Shown piece after piece: positions 22,001-32,640 of a DNA stretch of 64,000 nt; position 1 is the stretch's first letter, and each line of letters starts with the position of its first letter. The DNA lies in assembly GCA_037833965.1 (NCBI GenBank), contig AP031359.1, positions 4,956,001 through 5,020,000 on the forward strand, read 5' to 3'. The position numbers and the translations under genes are program-made. Origin of the DNA: Marchantia polymorpha subsp. ruderalis (lineage: Eukaryota > Streptophyta > Marchantiopsida > Marchantiales > Marchantiaceae). The notes under the pieces are model-generated. The model was given only the letters and a program-made list of their open reading frames with translations, did no database searches and was not told where the DNA came from.

Positions 22001-24500
22001 AATCGTTGCCTCTCTCCTCCTATGATCAAGGAACCAATGAATGGCTTCCATTCCTTCTCCATAGACACACTAGAGGAAGGCGACACTATCAATGGTTATA
22101 ACGCTACATCCTGCAAAGAAGGGTTCTCCGTACCTTCGTTTCTTTGCACCTCCACATGAGAATCCTCTTCAACTGTATGGGCTTCAACTCTAGCAAGTAG
22201 TCTCGTCACGTCGCATGAACTGCAATATTGATTAATATCTTGCTTGTCGCCTCCAGCCATTGCCACTACCGTTCCGGTAGGCAATGAGCTAACAAGTGGT
22301 GTACTAACCACCAAATCAACGCGCAAACGGCGTTCCTCCGCCAAATCCAATCTTACAATCCCTGTCAAGCAGTTTAGATTCATAGCTTGATCCAACACCT
22401 TACGACGCAAAGCCTCCTAAATTATAGCACAGCGGTCACACAAGTCATAAATCCCATTGCACGTTCTCGCTCATCAGCGTTAGGCTCCACCAACTTATGT
22501 ACTGTACTATCCAACAGTAGTCCTAGTCCACCATCATGATATGCATGTGATGCCGAATAACTGACAAATGTTGGTAAAGCCATCCGAGGCTTACATACAT
22601 AGTTCACCAACGCCATATGTGACCTGTCACCAACTCACACCACATGAGAGTGTCGGAAAATATCCAAGATATAGTAAACGTTGAGTGTAAGATCATGCAG
22701 CACAGAATCATAAGCATGACGCAATATCTCACGTGGCAAAAGGTTGATCCACCATAAAAGTGCACGATGAGCACTTGATCCAACCCTCACAGCATCCAAC
22801 AATACGGCTAATTCAATCCATGCTCGGACCTGATGGAGACTGCCATAAGTTGAGCCTCAGTGTCACCCAACAATGATACGTTCTGTAGAATGTATGTTAG
22901 AGAACGTATCTGCTTCACCTTGAGATGACGTAACACTCGCATCATCTCTCAAAAAATCCAAGTTTTGGGATCATGCAACCCTGTCCCATGTCCAGCGCGT
23001 GTGTGTCCCTAACATGGCCATCTCGCAATCACCATATCAATATGGCCAACTTGATCAAGGTCCAGCGCCGCTAGTCCATCAAGATCCAGTGCCTACAAAA
23101 TGTTTGTAGGCAACGCCTTCTCGTATCCTCAAACAGCTGATCGCGGCAACAACGAAGGAAATTGCACCAACAACTGTGCAACATGTTGTGAAGAAACTTG
23201 ACATGCAGTCTCGTTCTTCTCCACATACAAGTATCTCCGTACAAGAATACCTGACAACAACACTGCAGCCAAAGCAATGCTGATCCAAGCAAAATGATCC
23301 AGCAAACAAACACCCTCTGGGGAATACTCCCATGCAATAGGTGTAGTAACCAATGGAGACAATGCGCTAGAACCACCAACTAGCCGATCAGCTAAATCCC
23401 TCTATGTCTCTGCTGGTAAAGAGGCTTCACTCCAAGCCTTCTTCACCAACCTATCAGCCTCCAACTGTAGTGCTTGACAAGAACTCCACAGTGGAACATC
23501 CAAAGATGATGACACTCCCGCTGCAAGGCTCACAATCTCCTCCACCTCCTCATAGACAAGAGTATCGTCGGTTGACTTGTTCCCTTCTAACAAGTCATCA
23601 GGCCAGGTAAGCACTCCCCTGAAACTCGCAACGGAGGCTAACACCGCGAATAAAGATCCAAGAGTTTGATCTCGAGAAATAAATATCATTGGGAGCTCGC
23701 TCAAACGTCCATTTCCAGACTGCCAACGTGGATGATAGGCATCAGTCTCCGTCCAATAGTCCATCCAAAAATCCATCGGATATAACGCAACTCCACCAAG
23801 AAGCACATCATATGACTCAGCTGATGTAACCACCGCACGAACTCCAAATTGCAAGTTATCATGAGCATGATCATGCCACAACTTCACCTATATGCTCTTT
23901 CTAGTCATAAAATAAGACCTATCGGTGGCGCCACCAAGTGAAGTCAGGATCTGGAATGGGCAAGGTTCCAACTCTTACCTCTAAATATCCAAACTAATGC
24001 ATGCAGCCTTGCCCAACATCAAGGGTAGTTGCATCAGAATCCAGCAAAACTGTGGTTGAACATACACATATCTTGTAGAGCTCACTTAGTGAAATAAGCC
24101 ACTCCGGTTGTACATCATACACACAAGGGACAATCCTCTCACGATCAATGGCTGGTCGAGCTGGAAAGTACTCCATCCTTGCCGCTGCCGCCCGCAAAGT
24201 CGTCTCCTTGAACAATGTAGATGTTGAGGATGGGTCCTAAACCGTATCTTCACGTATCTCGGCACTCGTAGCGGTGACTCTCCCACGCTCACACCACGTG
24301 GCTGCTACCCGAAATACTCAAGTCAAATCAATACAAGAGTCCATCAATTCCGTGGCTGAAAACAATGGAGATCGCAAGAGTAAGGTGGCCATCCGCATCA
24401 CTACACTAGATGGCACGTTAGCATTTACAACACATGATGTAAGAACCTTAGTTCTCACTCGAGTGTCACTAGGCGATGCAGGTCTCATAGATGAACTACT
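22000..24500 (-). pseudogene. Gypsy protease region and linker (fossil)
   Basis: Between the zinc knuckles and the reverse transcriptase lies about 2.5 kb of element coding sequence. The stretch SYDVLLGGVALYPMDFWMDY (near 23.8 kb) and nearby residues fit the region after the aspartic protease in plant Gypsy polyproteins. A hydrophobic stretch near 23.1-23.4 kb is not assigned. The region is broken more than once, and protease active-site residues were not confidently placed. Confidence 0.5.
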
Positions 24501-24849
24501 AGCCACCTTTGACAATAAAAAGTACAGGGGAAGTCTGGACTAACGTCCACCATCACCCCTCTAAGGGTCCAACTCCACATTCGCACCACGGGGCTCTAAA
24601 GCGCGAGCACCACATCTTGTCACTACAACTGATGCCTCAACCTGTGCCGCACTGGCCAAATAGGAGAAATCATGTCCCTCGTAAGATGTGGAAGTGCTCG
24701 TCCCCAGACCAGCCATAGATGCAAACTTTTGCTCCGACTGATCAATCCAAATAGCCGTAGCGTTCTTTGTGGCGGAAGTAGCACTCGGTGCGGTATGCTC
24801 CATTGCACCGGTACCTCTATCGCCTCTACCGCCTTTGCCATCTTGACCA

Positions 24850-26230
24850 CCTGGAGCATCACCACCATGACCTCTACCTCCAGATCTCAACTAAGGATGA
24901 AGGTCAAAGCAACGCTCTCGAGGATGACGAGGTCAATGACAATGATCACATGTCACACGTGCCGGCTGTGGCCTAGCCCGTGGAGTTTGTACCTCTGTCT
25001 TCTCGGGACAATCCTTCCTCATATGACCACCTCTTCATGAAAATGAAGGTAGTGGTGGTCGCGCACTAGGCTCTCTATGATCTGAAGGATGTTGTGTATG
25101 AATTCCACGACTCCCACCACCACCACCCATGGGGCGAGACGGTGATGTACTTTGTGGGATACGCGAAGTAGTGATTGTGTCCCTCGCAAATGTAGACGTC
25201 ACCACCCTCTCCTCCACCATGTACACCTAAATCTTCTTAGAAAGAGTAAAATCATGGGCTAATGTGGATGATGAGTTGCTCATCAGAGTAGCATCACAAA
25301 CTCTCCTCCTCAACTCTCTGTCTAGAAGCCGATACTAATACTTGACACCTTGTGCCTTGTGCCTAGCTCCGTGAGTAACGGAGATCAGCCGTCACATACA
25401 AGTGTATGCCTCACAAAGACTCTCACAAGTCTTCCGCTCGAACTCTTCGAGAATCCTTAACTTCTCCGTCTTCACCCCCTAATAGTTTTTCCTCAACCTG
25501 TGGATGAACTCAGAAATGGGGCTAAACGAAGGTATGCCACTAGCATCTCCCCTCCTGCTACCACCCGCCATGCTTACAGTACCTTTGCTAGTGCAAGTAC
25601 GAGTTGCGCCAACTACTCCACTAGTACGCTTGCTAATGCTACTACTCGCACCTCCACTAATGCCGATACTCGCACCTCCATTGGTACCAACACCACCCTG
25701 GGTAATGGATATGTAGTTCGAAGACCAATAATGTCTCCATGCATCAATCTCTTCATCATTATCTCTCCCAAACTCATGATAATCGTCCATGAGAGGCCCC
25801 TTTAAATGCTGAAATAACCCCTTCCATGCAAAGAAGGTGTAAACAACGTGGGGTTACGCATAAATTGCATATCACACCACGTGTCAAACTCCTAAATAAA
25901 ATCATCGAGCTCGATGGTTCCCACTGCACCTAAGTATCGTCGAGGTCCCTTCACGGCCCCATACATCCTGTCCATGTCCCAAATCAATGAGGTTGAAACA
26001 CATGACAATATCATCACCGAAGACTCTATGTTTGTAACACTCTGGTCCTCCTCCGCAACAACTGGCGAGATAGGTGAAGGTAGTCGATACCTCAACCCAC
26101 TCCGCGTAAATCTACCGTGGTCCTCTACAGGACCACTAGAATGCTCTGTGAGGACGAAACATCAACTCGCACCACTGCCTGATTCCCTTTCAATAATCCT
26201 ATCCGCACCTGATGTCATGTCGCAATGAGC
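24850..26230 (-). pseudogene. Gypsy gag with zinc knuckles (fossil)
   Basis: The capsid-like part is at about 25.45-26.1 kb, with MYGAVKGPRRYLGAVGTIEL and DDYHEFGRDNDEEIDAWRHY as readable stretches. Toward the 3' side (about 24.9-25.05 kb) RGGHMRKDCPEK and a second Cys/His cluster ending RCFDLHP look like zinc-knuckle remnants. The order matches a Gypsy gag ahead of the protease. It is broken more than once. Confidence 0.6.
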
Positions 26231-27600
26231 TACTCTAGCCCTACGAGCAAAGGGGTAAGGGCAAACCTATGTGTCATCACAGCAAGAAGCCTCTCACGGT
26301 CTATTGGTTATCACTCTAGTCTCACCGTGAGAGAAACATAGATAGGCCAGCCGGTGATCAAGTCCAGCCCCCTATCGGCAACACACATCAGTAAAACTAA
26401 TCCAAAAAACAGCGACATCCCTACATGTGCGCGTTCTAGGAAGCATGATTGGAGAGGATTCAAACACAAGCAAACAACTAGCAACAACTCTCCTGTAGAA
26501 AAAGAAACACAGCACAAAACAAGACAACACACACGGCACATCGCATCGAATCGTGATCCCGATTCGATCTCCATCGCTTGCTATCACCTTTTGCCTCCAG
26601 CGCTTACAATGACATCTTGTCCACCAAGTCGCATAAAGAATTTCCACGCTTGGCTATCACTCTCCACTATTCTACTAGGGGTCTATTAGACAATGATTTG
26701 ATGAGAAAATCACTAACCAAGATTTTGAGTATGCCAACCGGCTAATAATCAAAAATCTGTATCAAAATCATATCGATATGATCACATATGATACTGAAAC
26801 GATAAATGCCGTTTTCTCAAACTACAATGAGTGAGACCGGATGCAAACTCCGATCTCTTTAGAATAATTTCCATAAGTAAACCTCACTTCGTCTTCTTTT
26901 TTTTCTTCTTTTTTTTTAGAGAGTTAAGTGTAAAACCTCAAAGTGGAAAAGGAAGATTTATATATATCCCACTTAAATAACAACCTAGATCATTGTTAAC
27001 TCTTACAAGATTCCTTCTTGTTCACTGAATCAGAGTCCATCACTGAATCAGAAGACGAGAAATGTTAACAGCCAAACCATAAATTTCAAGGCATCACTTA
27101 AACCTAGACTTGAGATGTAACGAGTGATCCTAAGCATACACACCACTATACTCGTTTCCATGGTTTTACAATGGAACTAAGCGTATCTACCTACCTACTC
27201 ATAGTTAAAGTATTTGAAGCAACGGCTTAAAAATGAGTAACCTCTACTATCGTTGTTCTCTACTTTACTTAGACAATACAACTTAAAACCCTTCTGTAAA
27301 TAGCAGATAATGTCATAAACAAAAGCTTGAGCTGCACTAAACAATTATCCACTCAAACACTTACGAGACTCATCAGTACCGTGACCACGCTCGTTTTGAG
27401 CACTGTCTCCTTATTAGTGAAACGGCGCTATAATAATATGTTCATCTTCAACATCATCTCAATCACAAGTCTATCTATACTTTCTTGGATCCTAAATGAG
27501 AACTATTCGATTAATTTGGTCTCCATTATAACTCCACCTGTATCATTCCGTTCTAGAATCTATCAACTAATACTTCTCATTGATTCGCTTGTTGTTCACA
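26230..27600. other. Unassigned interior of the LTR element
   Basis: About 1.4 kb between the C2-like sequence and gag. The interval 26.7-27.5 kb is more AT-rich than the rest of the element. Open frames are short and none is recognised. It may be element leader, more copied host sequence, or a further insertion. Confidence 0.35.
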
Positions 27601-28400
27601 ACATTTCATAAGTTGATATCAACATACTCCAATGGCTTCTTCAGATGGTAATTGAAGCTCAAATTCTTGCTCATAACTTCCACGTGCAAGCGATCACTAA
27701 TTGGTGGTTCATCTAGTATCCACTCAAACCTTTGATCCCACTTAGGGTCCATGTTCTTCTTGATGTGCCTTGTTCTATTTTCTTGAAGTCCAGATATGCA
27801 AGGCATAAACCTTGCTACAATGCGATAACGCCCGGAGGTCAGCGCGATGTGGACCATAGTCCCATATACAGGCTTGCAACATTGCTATTGACCAACAGTT
27901 AACGCTTCCACTTCAATAGATTTCTCCGCCATTAAAGAAAGGTCTTACTGTTTTGATTCCCTCGACACTAAGAGCTTCGACTAACCTCTACTTCAGCGGA
28001 GTCTCTCGCAGCTCACTACACTGCAATATCCAAACGAATAATGGCCCATTCACGCCTTGTAAGCAGGCAACTTTGCCTTTGTGCGATAGAGTCAATCCGC
28101 CGTTACTTCCTTAAGATCAATTAGATCATGGAAGCCTTCCCGTCTGAATGACTCTATCTAGTACACAAAAACTTCTGAAATTGAGATAGGATAGATCTCC
28201 TTGGCAGAAGACTCACGTTCCCGTCCACTTCACCTCATACGCCCGACTCCGAGGCGCATCCGCTGCCTTCTTCCAGAATATAAGTGCTTCAAGACTTCCC
28301 TCAAAAGAGGTAAACGTCTCATTCACTCCCTCTTCAACCCCGTAGTTCCAAGCTCATTTAGAGGCGTGGTCAAAAAGGATCCTAAATTCTTGTAAATTCT
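27600..28400 (-). pseudogene. Host-like C2-domain (synaptotagmin/NTMC2-type) sequence inside the LTR element
   Basis: Minus-strand sequence that belongs to no known Gypsy part. At 27606-27857 it reads ENRTRHIKKNMDPKWDQRFE then WILDEPP, LHVEV and YVDINL, a typical C2 beta-sandwich segment, closest to plant synaptotagmin/NTMC2 proteins as I remember them. Upstream on the same strand (about 28.05-28.35 kb) are further coding-like stretches such as APRSRAYEVKW, LSYLNFRSF, DLIDLKEVTAD and KLPAYKA. They follow one another without a visible intron, as expected for a copied mRNA. C2 domains bind lipids, often with Ca2+. The sequence has several breaks and lies between the element's 5' repeat and gag, on the same strand as pol. 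Capture by the retroelement is inference; a separate insertion is the alternative. Confidence 0.62.
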
Positions 28401-29202
28401 GCACAACCCAACCGCTGAAAATGTGTAACCGAGTCTACAGCAGAGAGAAAAATGATCACATATATTTTAGAGAGACATGAAACGATAACTTCGTGAATCA
28501 AATTCGAAACTGAATCCCTGCTCCTCAAGGATTTCTGAGCTACCCTGATCGTATAACACGTCTGCCTGCCACGCACGGCCATCCGTGGACTGTTCAACTA
28601 CGTCTCATTACAATCATCCACAACAATTTATCTTCAACCATGAATTGTTCTCCAAGCCTTCAAAACCCTCAGATTTGATCCCCCTTCGACCTCCCTCCAT
28701 CTTCCGAGTCGTCGAGAAGCGCCGCTGCAGGATTCTAACACACACAATCAAATCAAAAGCTAAACATCTTACAAATGAGAATCCGGTTCGCCATATGAGA
28801 ATCTGGTCATGCAGCACAACCGCCGTTGTGGCGTATCCAAACAACCGAGTTCAATGTCTCAAGGTGCAGATGCACGACCGAGCGAATGCAAGTATACGAC
28901 GTGACCCGGATCAGCAACCAAATTTCCACGGATTTCACTAGCATACTCTCCACACCTTAAGGACAATTACCAATTCCTAAGCTCTAGGGTTACGGCAAAA
29001 CCATCAAAGTGCGTTCTCTTGAATTGGCATGGCCTTTGCATTTCTTCGATCGAATCTGGCACTCTCAGCACAAAAAATTCCTTAGTGCGGCCTACTGCCA
29101 CCCCGCAACCGACCAAGTTAAAAACCTCACAAGAAACAAACACCGAAACCATACCCAAAAACCATAGACTATAACAGTTTTGGCAAACTTGAGTTCTTCG
29201 AG
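28400..29202 (-). other. Possible captured leader or upstream exon sequence, unidentified
   Basis: This part lies between the C2-like sequence and the element's 5' repeat. The minus strand has an ATG near 28.68 kb (MEGGRRGIKSEGFEGLENNS) and a longer open stretch at 28967-29158 (MGMVSVFVSCEVFNLVGCGV at its start). Neither matches a family I know. A segment reading ccgtaaccctagagcttagg resembles plant 5' UTR sequence. It may be the leader of the copied host gene or ordinary element 5' UTR. Confidence 0.3.
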
Positions 29203-29459
29203 TGAAATAAACAAGAGATTCCTCACTTGAATTTCCGTCTTTCGTTTACCCTACTGGCAAAACCGTCACTGTCACAAACATAGTCAAGCCTAACCCACTC
29301 CACACTCAGAGATTCCACTTAGAGATACACTCACGGGCACTACTCTCAATGCGCTACGCTCTACTCGAAGAACTTACGTTCTTCGAGCCGTCTCCGACCT
29401 ATACCCTACGACGTGAAACCCTAGGCTCAACACTATTTTTAGCAAAACCAAAAACCACA
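29203..29459 (-). repeat. 5' LTR of the Gypsy element
   Basis: This 257-bp partner of 18433-18684 starts tgaaataaacaagagatt and ends aaaaaccaca on the plus strand. About 40 differences plus small indels separate the two repeats by eye, an age marker for the insertion. It is followed by taaca, the right target duplication. Confidence 0.85.
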
Positions 29460-29464
29460 TAACA

Positions 29465-30702
29465 AGTTTCTCTCTCAAGTTTTTATGGCTCATGCTCTTG
29501 GTGGAAACATTGAGGTGATGATTTTCTGTTTTGGTTTAGCACCGATTGAGCACATGAAATTTAACATGGTTTTGCACTTTACTTCGGATTTCCATCATAC
29601 TAATTCTATTCGAAATATTTTTTTGATTTCAGATAGATTGAAAGTACTATAAGTTGTAGTGAAAGATTTATTCCAAGTTCCATGCATAGTCATTGTGCTT
29701 TTCATCTGAAAAGTAACATTTAACAGACTTTTGATAAATACACTAAGGATTTTTTCTAGATCTAGATATATGCAGACACCAAGACTCGGTTTGAAGAACT
29801 GATAAATTCCTTGTTAAAGACAAAAAAAGGAGAAGCTACTTTACTATATATTAGACAAATAGATCTGCGATTATGGTCTAAATATGCATCTGTTACCTTG
29901 GTTAAGCAATGAGACTTTTAATCCTACCGAACGGATTACTTCGGATTTACTAGAGATACGAGAGTATGCTCCTTTCAAGTTGATTGTTTGTTGTGGAATT
30001 ATATTTAGAACAGGTTTAATGTTTGACTATCAAAACCTGCCACAAGAAAATCTACTCTGACATTTCCAACATATGTTCGGCACAAGCTAAACCTACAAAC
30101 TTATGGCCAAGGGCAAGTTGCTAACGAAGAGAAGTATAGTGCAAAAGTTTCAACTACATATGGTTCTTGGGAGTTTTGTGTTTCATTGTCACCAACAACT
30201 ATATATACTTGCGTGGAGACACAATGCTTGGCCATGTGAACATATTATGGCATGGAACAACAAAGAAGGCAAAGAATTTCAAAGTCATTTCCATCTTTGT
30301 TGGAAAATTGAAAGTTTACAAATGTTATATGCTTCAACAATTTTAGTTTTAATGAGTCTTCATCAGGATGGGCTTGAAGATTGTTATCCACCTTCTCCTG
30401 CTGTGAAAAGAGATCGTCATTGGGTGGTGAGAATCGACCGTGGTAAAGGTTTACGCAAAACTTCATGAGCACTTGCAACCGATGAGTTCTATGGAGAAGG
30501 TGATCAATGGTTTACTAAGTACCCCATTTCTGAAGATGTTGAGCTCCAACATTCTCTACCTGGTGGTAAACAAGTACAAACCGTGCAACGGACAGAGACA
30601 CGTCAAGCCTTGAAGAAACAAACTTACAAGGCAAAATGTAAGTGTTCTAAATGCAAGCAATCAAGTCACAATGCCCAAACATTCAAAAAAAAGCAGCTGT
30701 AG
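29465..30702 (+). mobile_element. MULE transposase relic, right part
   Basis: Resumption of the MULE coding sequence after the LTR element. It opens with HALGGNIEVMIFCFGLAPIE and FNMVLHF, matching the conserved part of the MULE DDE domain (a.DgNn..fplAfaive.E...W.wFl). Further on, FHCHQQL and WPCEHIMAW (about 30.18-30.26 kb) look like a SWIM zinc finger, which ends MULE transposases. A C-terminal knuckle, CSKCKQSSHNAQTF, at 30643-30684 follows CX2CX4HX4C except that the last Cys is Phe; HN after the knuckle spacing is usual in MULEs. The frame ends at TAG 30700-30702. Shifts and stops interrupt the part between, so the copy is dead. Confidence 0.68.
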
Positions 30703-31611
30703 ATGTTGTAGATTTTGTGAATGAGAAGGCTCAAAGTGTGATATCCACACCTTGACTTTAGTGCTGTGTTCCCACATATTCTGTTGTATTTATTTCAAAG
30801 TATATGTATAGTGATTTATAAGGAATATATGAAAGCTCCATTGGAGTAACTTTTGATGGCTTTTGTAGTGATAGTACTAGAGAATATTATGGTAACAATG
30901 ATGATATGCAGAATTTGATGTTATGATAAAGTCTATAGACTATAATCTCGGGACATACTTAAAGATGAGATCATGGCTCCATGTATTCAGTTGCGTACAT
31001 TTCACGTCTATGTTTATGCATTATGCTCCGTTTCTGTATTCTGAATGAGTATGATTATTTGACTAGTTCTCTATATAATCCTTGGTATGGTGTTTTGAGA
31101 TTAATATTAATGTGAAGACAGTATCAAGGAGTATGCAGCAAGCTTCTCTGATCTTCTTCATTTGTTATGTTGGTGCTCTACTCATATGTTTACATGGGTA
31201 TTGTCTGCAGTACTACAATTAGGCTCACGTGTACTTGGCGAGCTGGTTGATGCGTGGATGTGGACGGTAGATACCAAGACGGCCAGTTTACTACTCATCC
31301 TACACAACTAGCGCTTTCTTCACTTTGATGTTCTTTAGCTTAAAATATTGCATAAATATTGTAGAGTTTGCTCAAAACGAGTTGCTTTTGTGTGCATTTG
31401 AATATGGCTTTGTAATTTCGCATGTATATTTCAGATGTTAGTTCTAGTCATTATATTCCAATAACGGATCAATATTTTGATTGTCAAATGATGATCTCCA
31501 GACCTTATGAAAAGCAATCAGCAAGCTTCTACTGTTGCTTGTGAAATGACCTCGGATTTTCAAATGGGGAGGGGGTTTGAGAAAAGTGCACCCCCAATTC
31601 AACAAACAATA
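30703..31611. other. AT-rich spacer between MULE and TDP2-like relics
   Basis: No open frame of note, RNA gene or repeat was recognised. The right end of the MULE presumably lies here, but no terminal inverted repeat could be paired. The N-terminal exons of the TDP2-like gene, if they were ever present, would also lie here and were not identified. Confidence 0.4.
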
Positions 31612-32640
31612 ACAAATACTTTTGTTATTTTGAGATGTAATGTGTGGTTTTAGTAGTACCTTGAGTTGCGGTCAAGAATGAATGCCTTGGGAAATATCAT
31701 TCTGCAACATAAGCCTCACGTGATATGCTTTCAGGTACTGATCTCTTCTCAAATCATGTTTTAGACGTTACTTTGCTTATGTGCAACTTAGATGTTGGAA
31801 CTAGAAAAAGACATATGTTGGTGGTAGACTTCTAAGTTGCACACACTACATCGAGTCCATGAAGGTGGTGATTACAAATATATCATAACATATTTCAGAA
31901 GTTGATGGAAATTCTATAAGCGTTTTGTTCCACCTGCTCAATCATCCAAGCGAGCGTATTTTTTTATCCAGGTGAGTTTGTCGATAAATATTGAGTTCTT
32001 TGATGAAGTTTCAAGACTAATCTTATAGCATCTAATGTTTACTCTTTAACAAATCCCATCTTCACCGATGGTTCAGTTCTTTTACGACAGCTTCGGACAT
32101 AGTCTATATCGGGAATAGTCATTGTACTAGGTAACTACTCTAATTAATATCACTCTCTCCGCCCTCAATATTCCATATTATAAGTTCAATGCAATCTGTT
32201 TTTACTAATGTCTTTTAGTTTAGTGTAGAGTCTATGATCTTGAAATGTGTATGGCTTGAGTAAGTGTGACTTTCTCACACCACATGATCAAATTAATTAT
32301 TCTGAACTATCATCGGAATGTCTTCGATAACAAAGTAATGGGACAAGAGCTGGGCATGGCATGACATCAATGACGGTCATGAAGAACAACTTGTGGTTGC
32401 CAATTCACAATCAGAAAGCCCTTGTCCTGCACCACCTACATGAAATCAGATGTTTAGTAAAGAACGAGTGGCCAAAGCCAATGCGGCTTTAAATTTTATG
32501 AAAGATATGCCAAGTGAATTTTGGTGGTGACGAGACCTGGGATGACAAAACGGATGATGTATCTCCACTTCCTAAAGGAAAGTTTGATTCATGGTTGAAG
32601 CTTCACCCTACTCAAGTACAAAAGACTTACCATCATATCG
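31612..32640 (+). pseudogene. TDP2-like (tyrosyl-DNA phosphodiesterase 2) gene relic with introns
   Basis: Relic of a host gene of the endonuclease/exonuclease/phosphatase fold; TDP2 removes trapped topoisomerase II peptides from DNA 5' ends. Exon A (to 31734) reads CNVWF then LELRSRMNALGNIILQHKPH and VICFQ, ending CAG/gtactg. Exon B (about 31861-31971) reads WKFYKRFVPPAQSSKRAYFF then IQ and ends CAG/gtgagt. Exon C (about 32320-32640) contains FDNKVMGQELGMA, ESPCPAPP, ERVAKANAALNFMKDMPSEF and FGGDETWDDKTDD then FDSWLKL. The order and the FGGD.sWDd motif agree with plant TDP2. Two TAG codons after CNVWF, an internal TGA after ELGMA and at least two shifts in exon C show it is dead. Introns are kept, so it is a DNA-level duplicate or decayed locus, not a processed copy. 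The C-terminal exon with the SDH motif was not placed securely; VPLVPSD near 33.25 kb may be its trace. Confidence 0.72.

Larger units (their letters stand above)
18433..29459 (-). mobile_element. Ty3/Gypsy LTR retrotransposon fossil inserted in the MULE
   Basis: An 11.0-kb minus-strand Ty3/Gypsy element bounded by direct repeats of about 252-257 bp that start TG and end CA. From 5' to 3' on the minus strand: 5' repeat (29203-29459), host-like C2 sequence (27.6-29.2 kb), gag (about 25.4-26.2 kb), zinc knuckles (about 24.9-25.1 kb), protease region (23.4-24.4 kb), reverse transcriptase and RNase H (about 20.7-22.0 kb), integrase (19.2-20.4 kb), PHD-type finger (about 18.96-19.14 kb) and 3' repeat (18433-18684). 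The order RT, RNase H, integrase places it in Ty3/Gypsy. It is broken at many places. The repeats look about 80-85% identical by eye, so it is old, yet it is GC-richer and better preserved than the MULE around it. No convincing primer-binding site or polypurine tract was seen. Confidence 0.88.

Noticed and set aside
23071-23379. Hydrophobic frames as a membrane or envelope protein of the LTR element
   Set aside because: Three overlapping frames give similar hydrophobic strings, the position is between protease and reverse transcriptase, and no signal peptide or envelope motif is visible.
18685-29202. Primer-binding site and polypurine tract of the LTR element
   Set aside because: Sequences beside both repeats were read on both strands. 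Neither a tRNA-complementary TGG start nor a clear purine run was found, so none is annotated.
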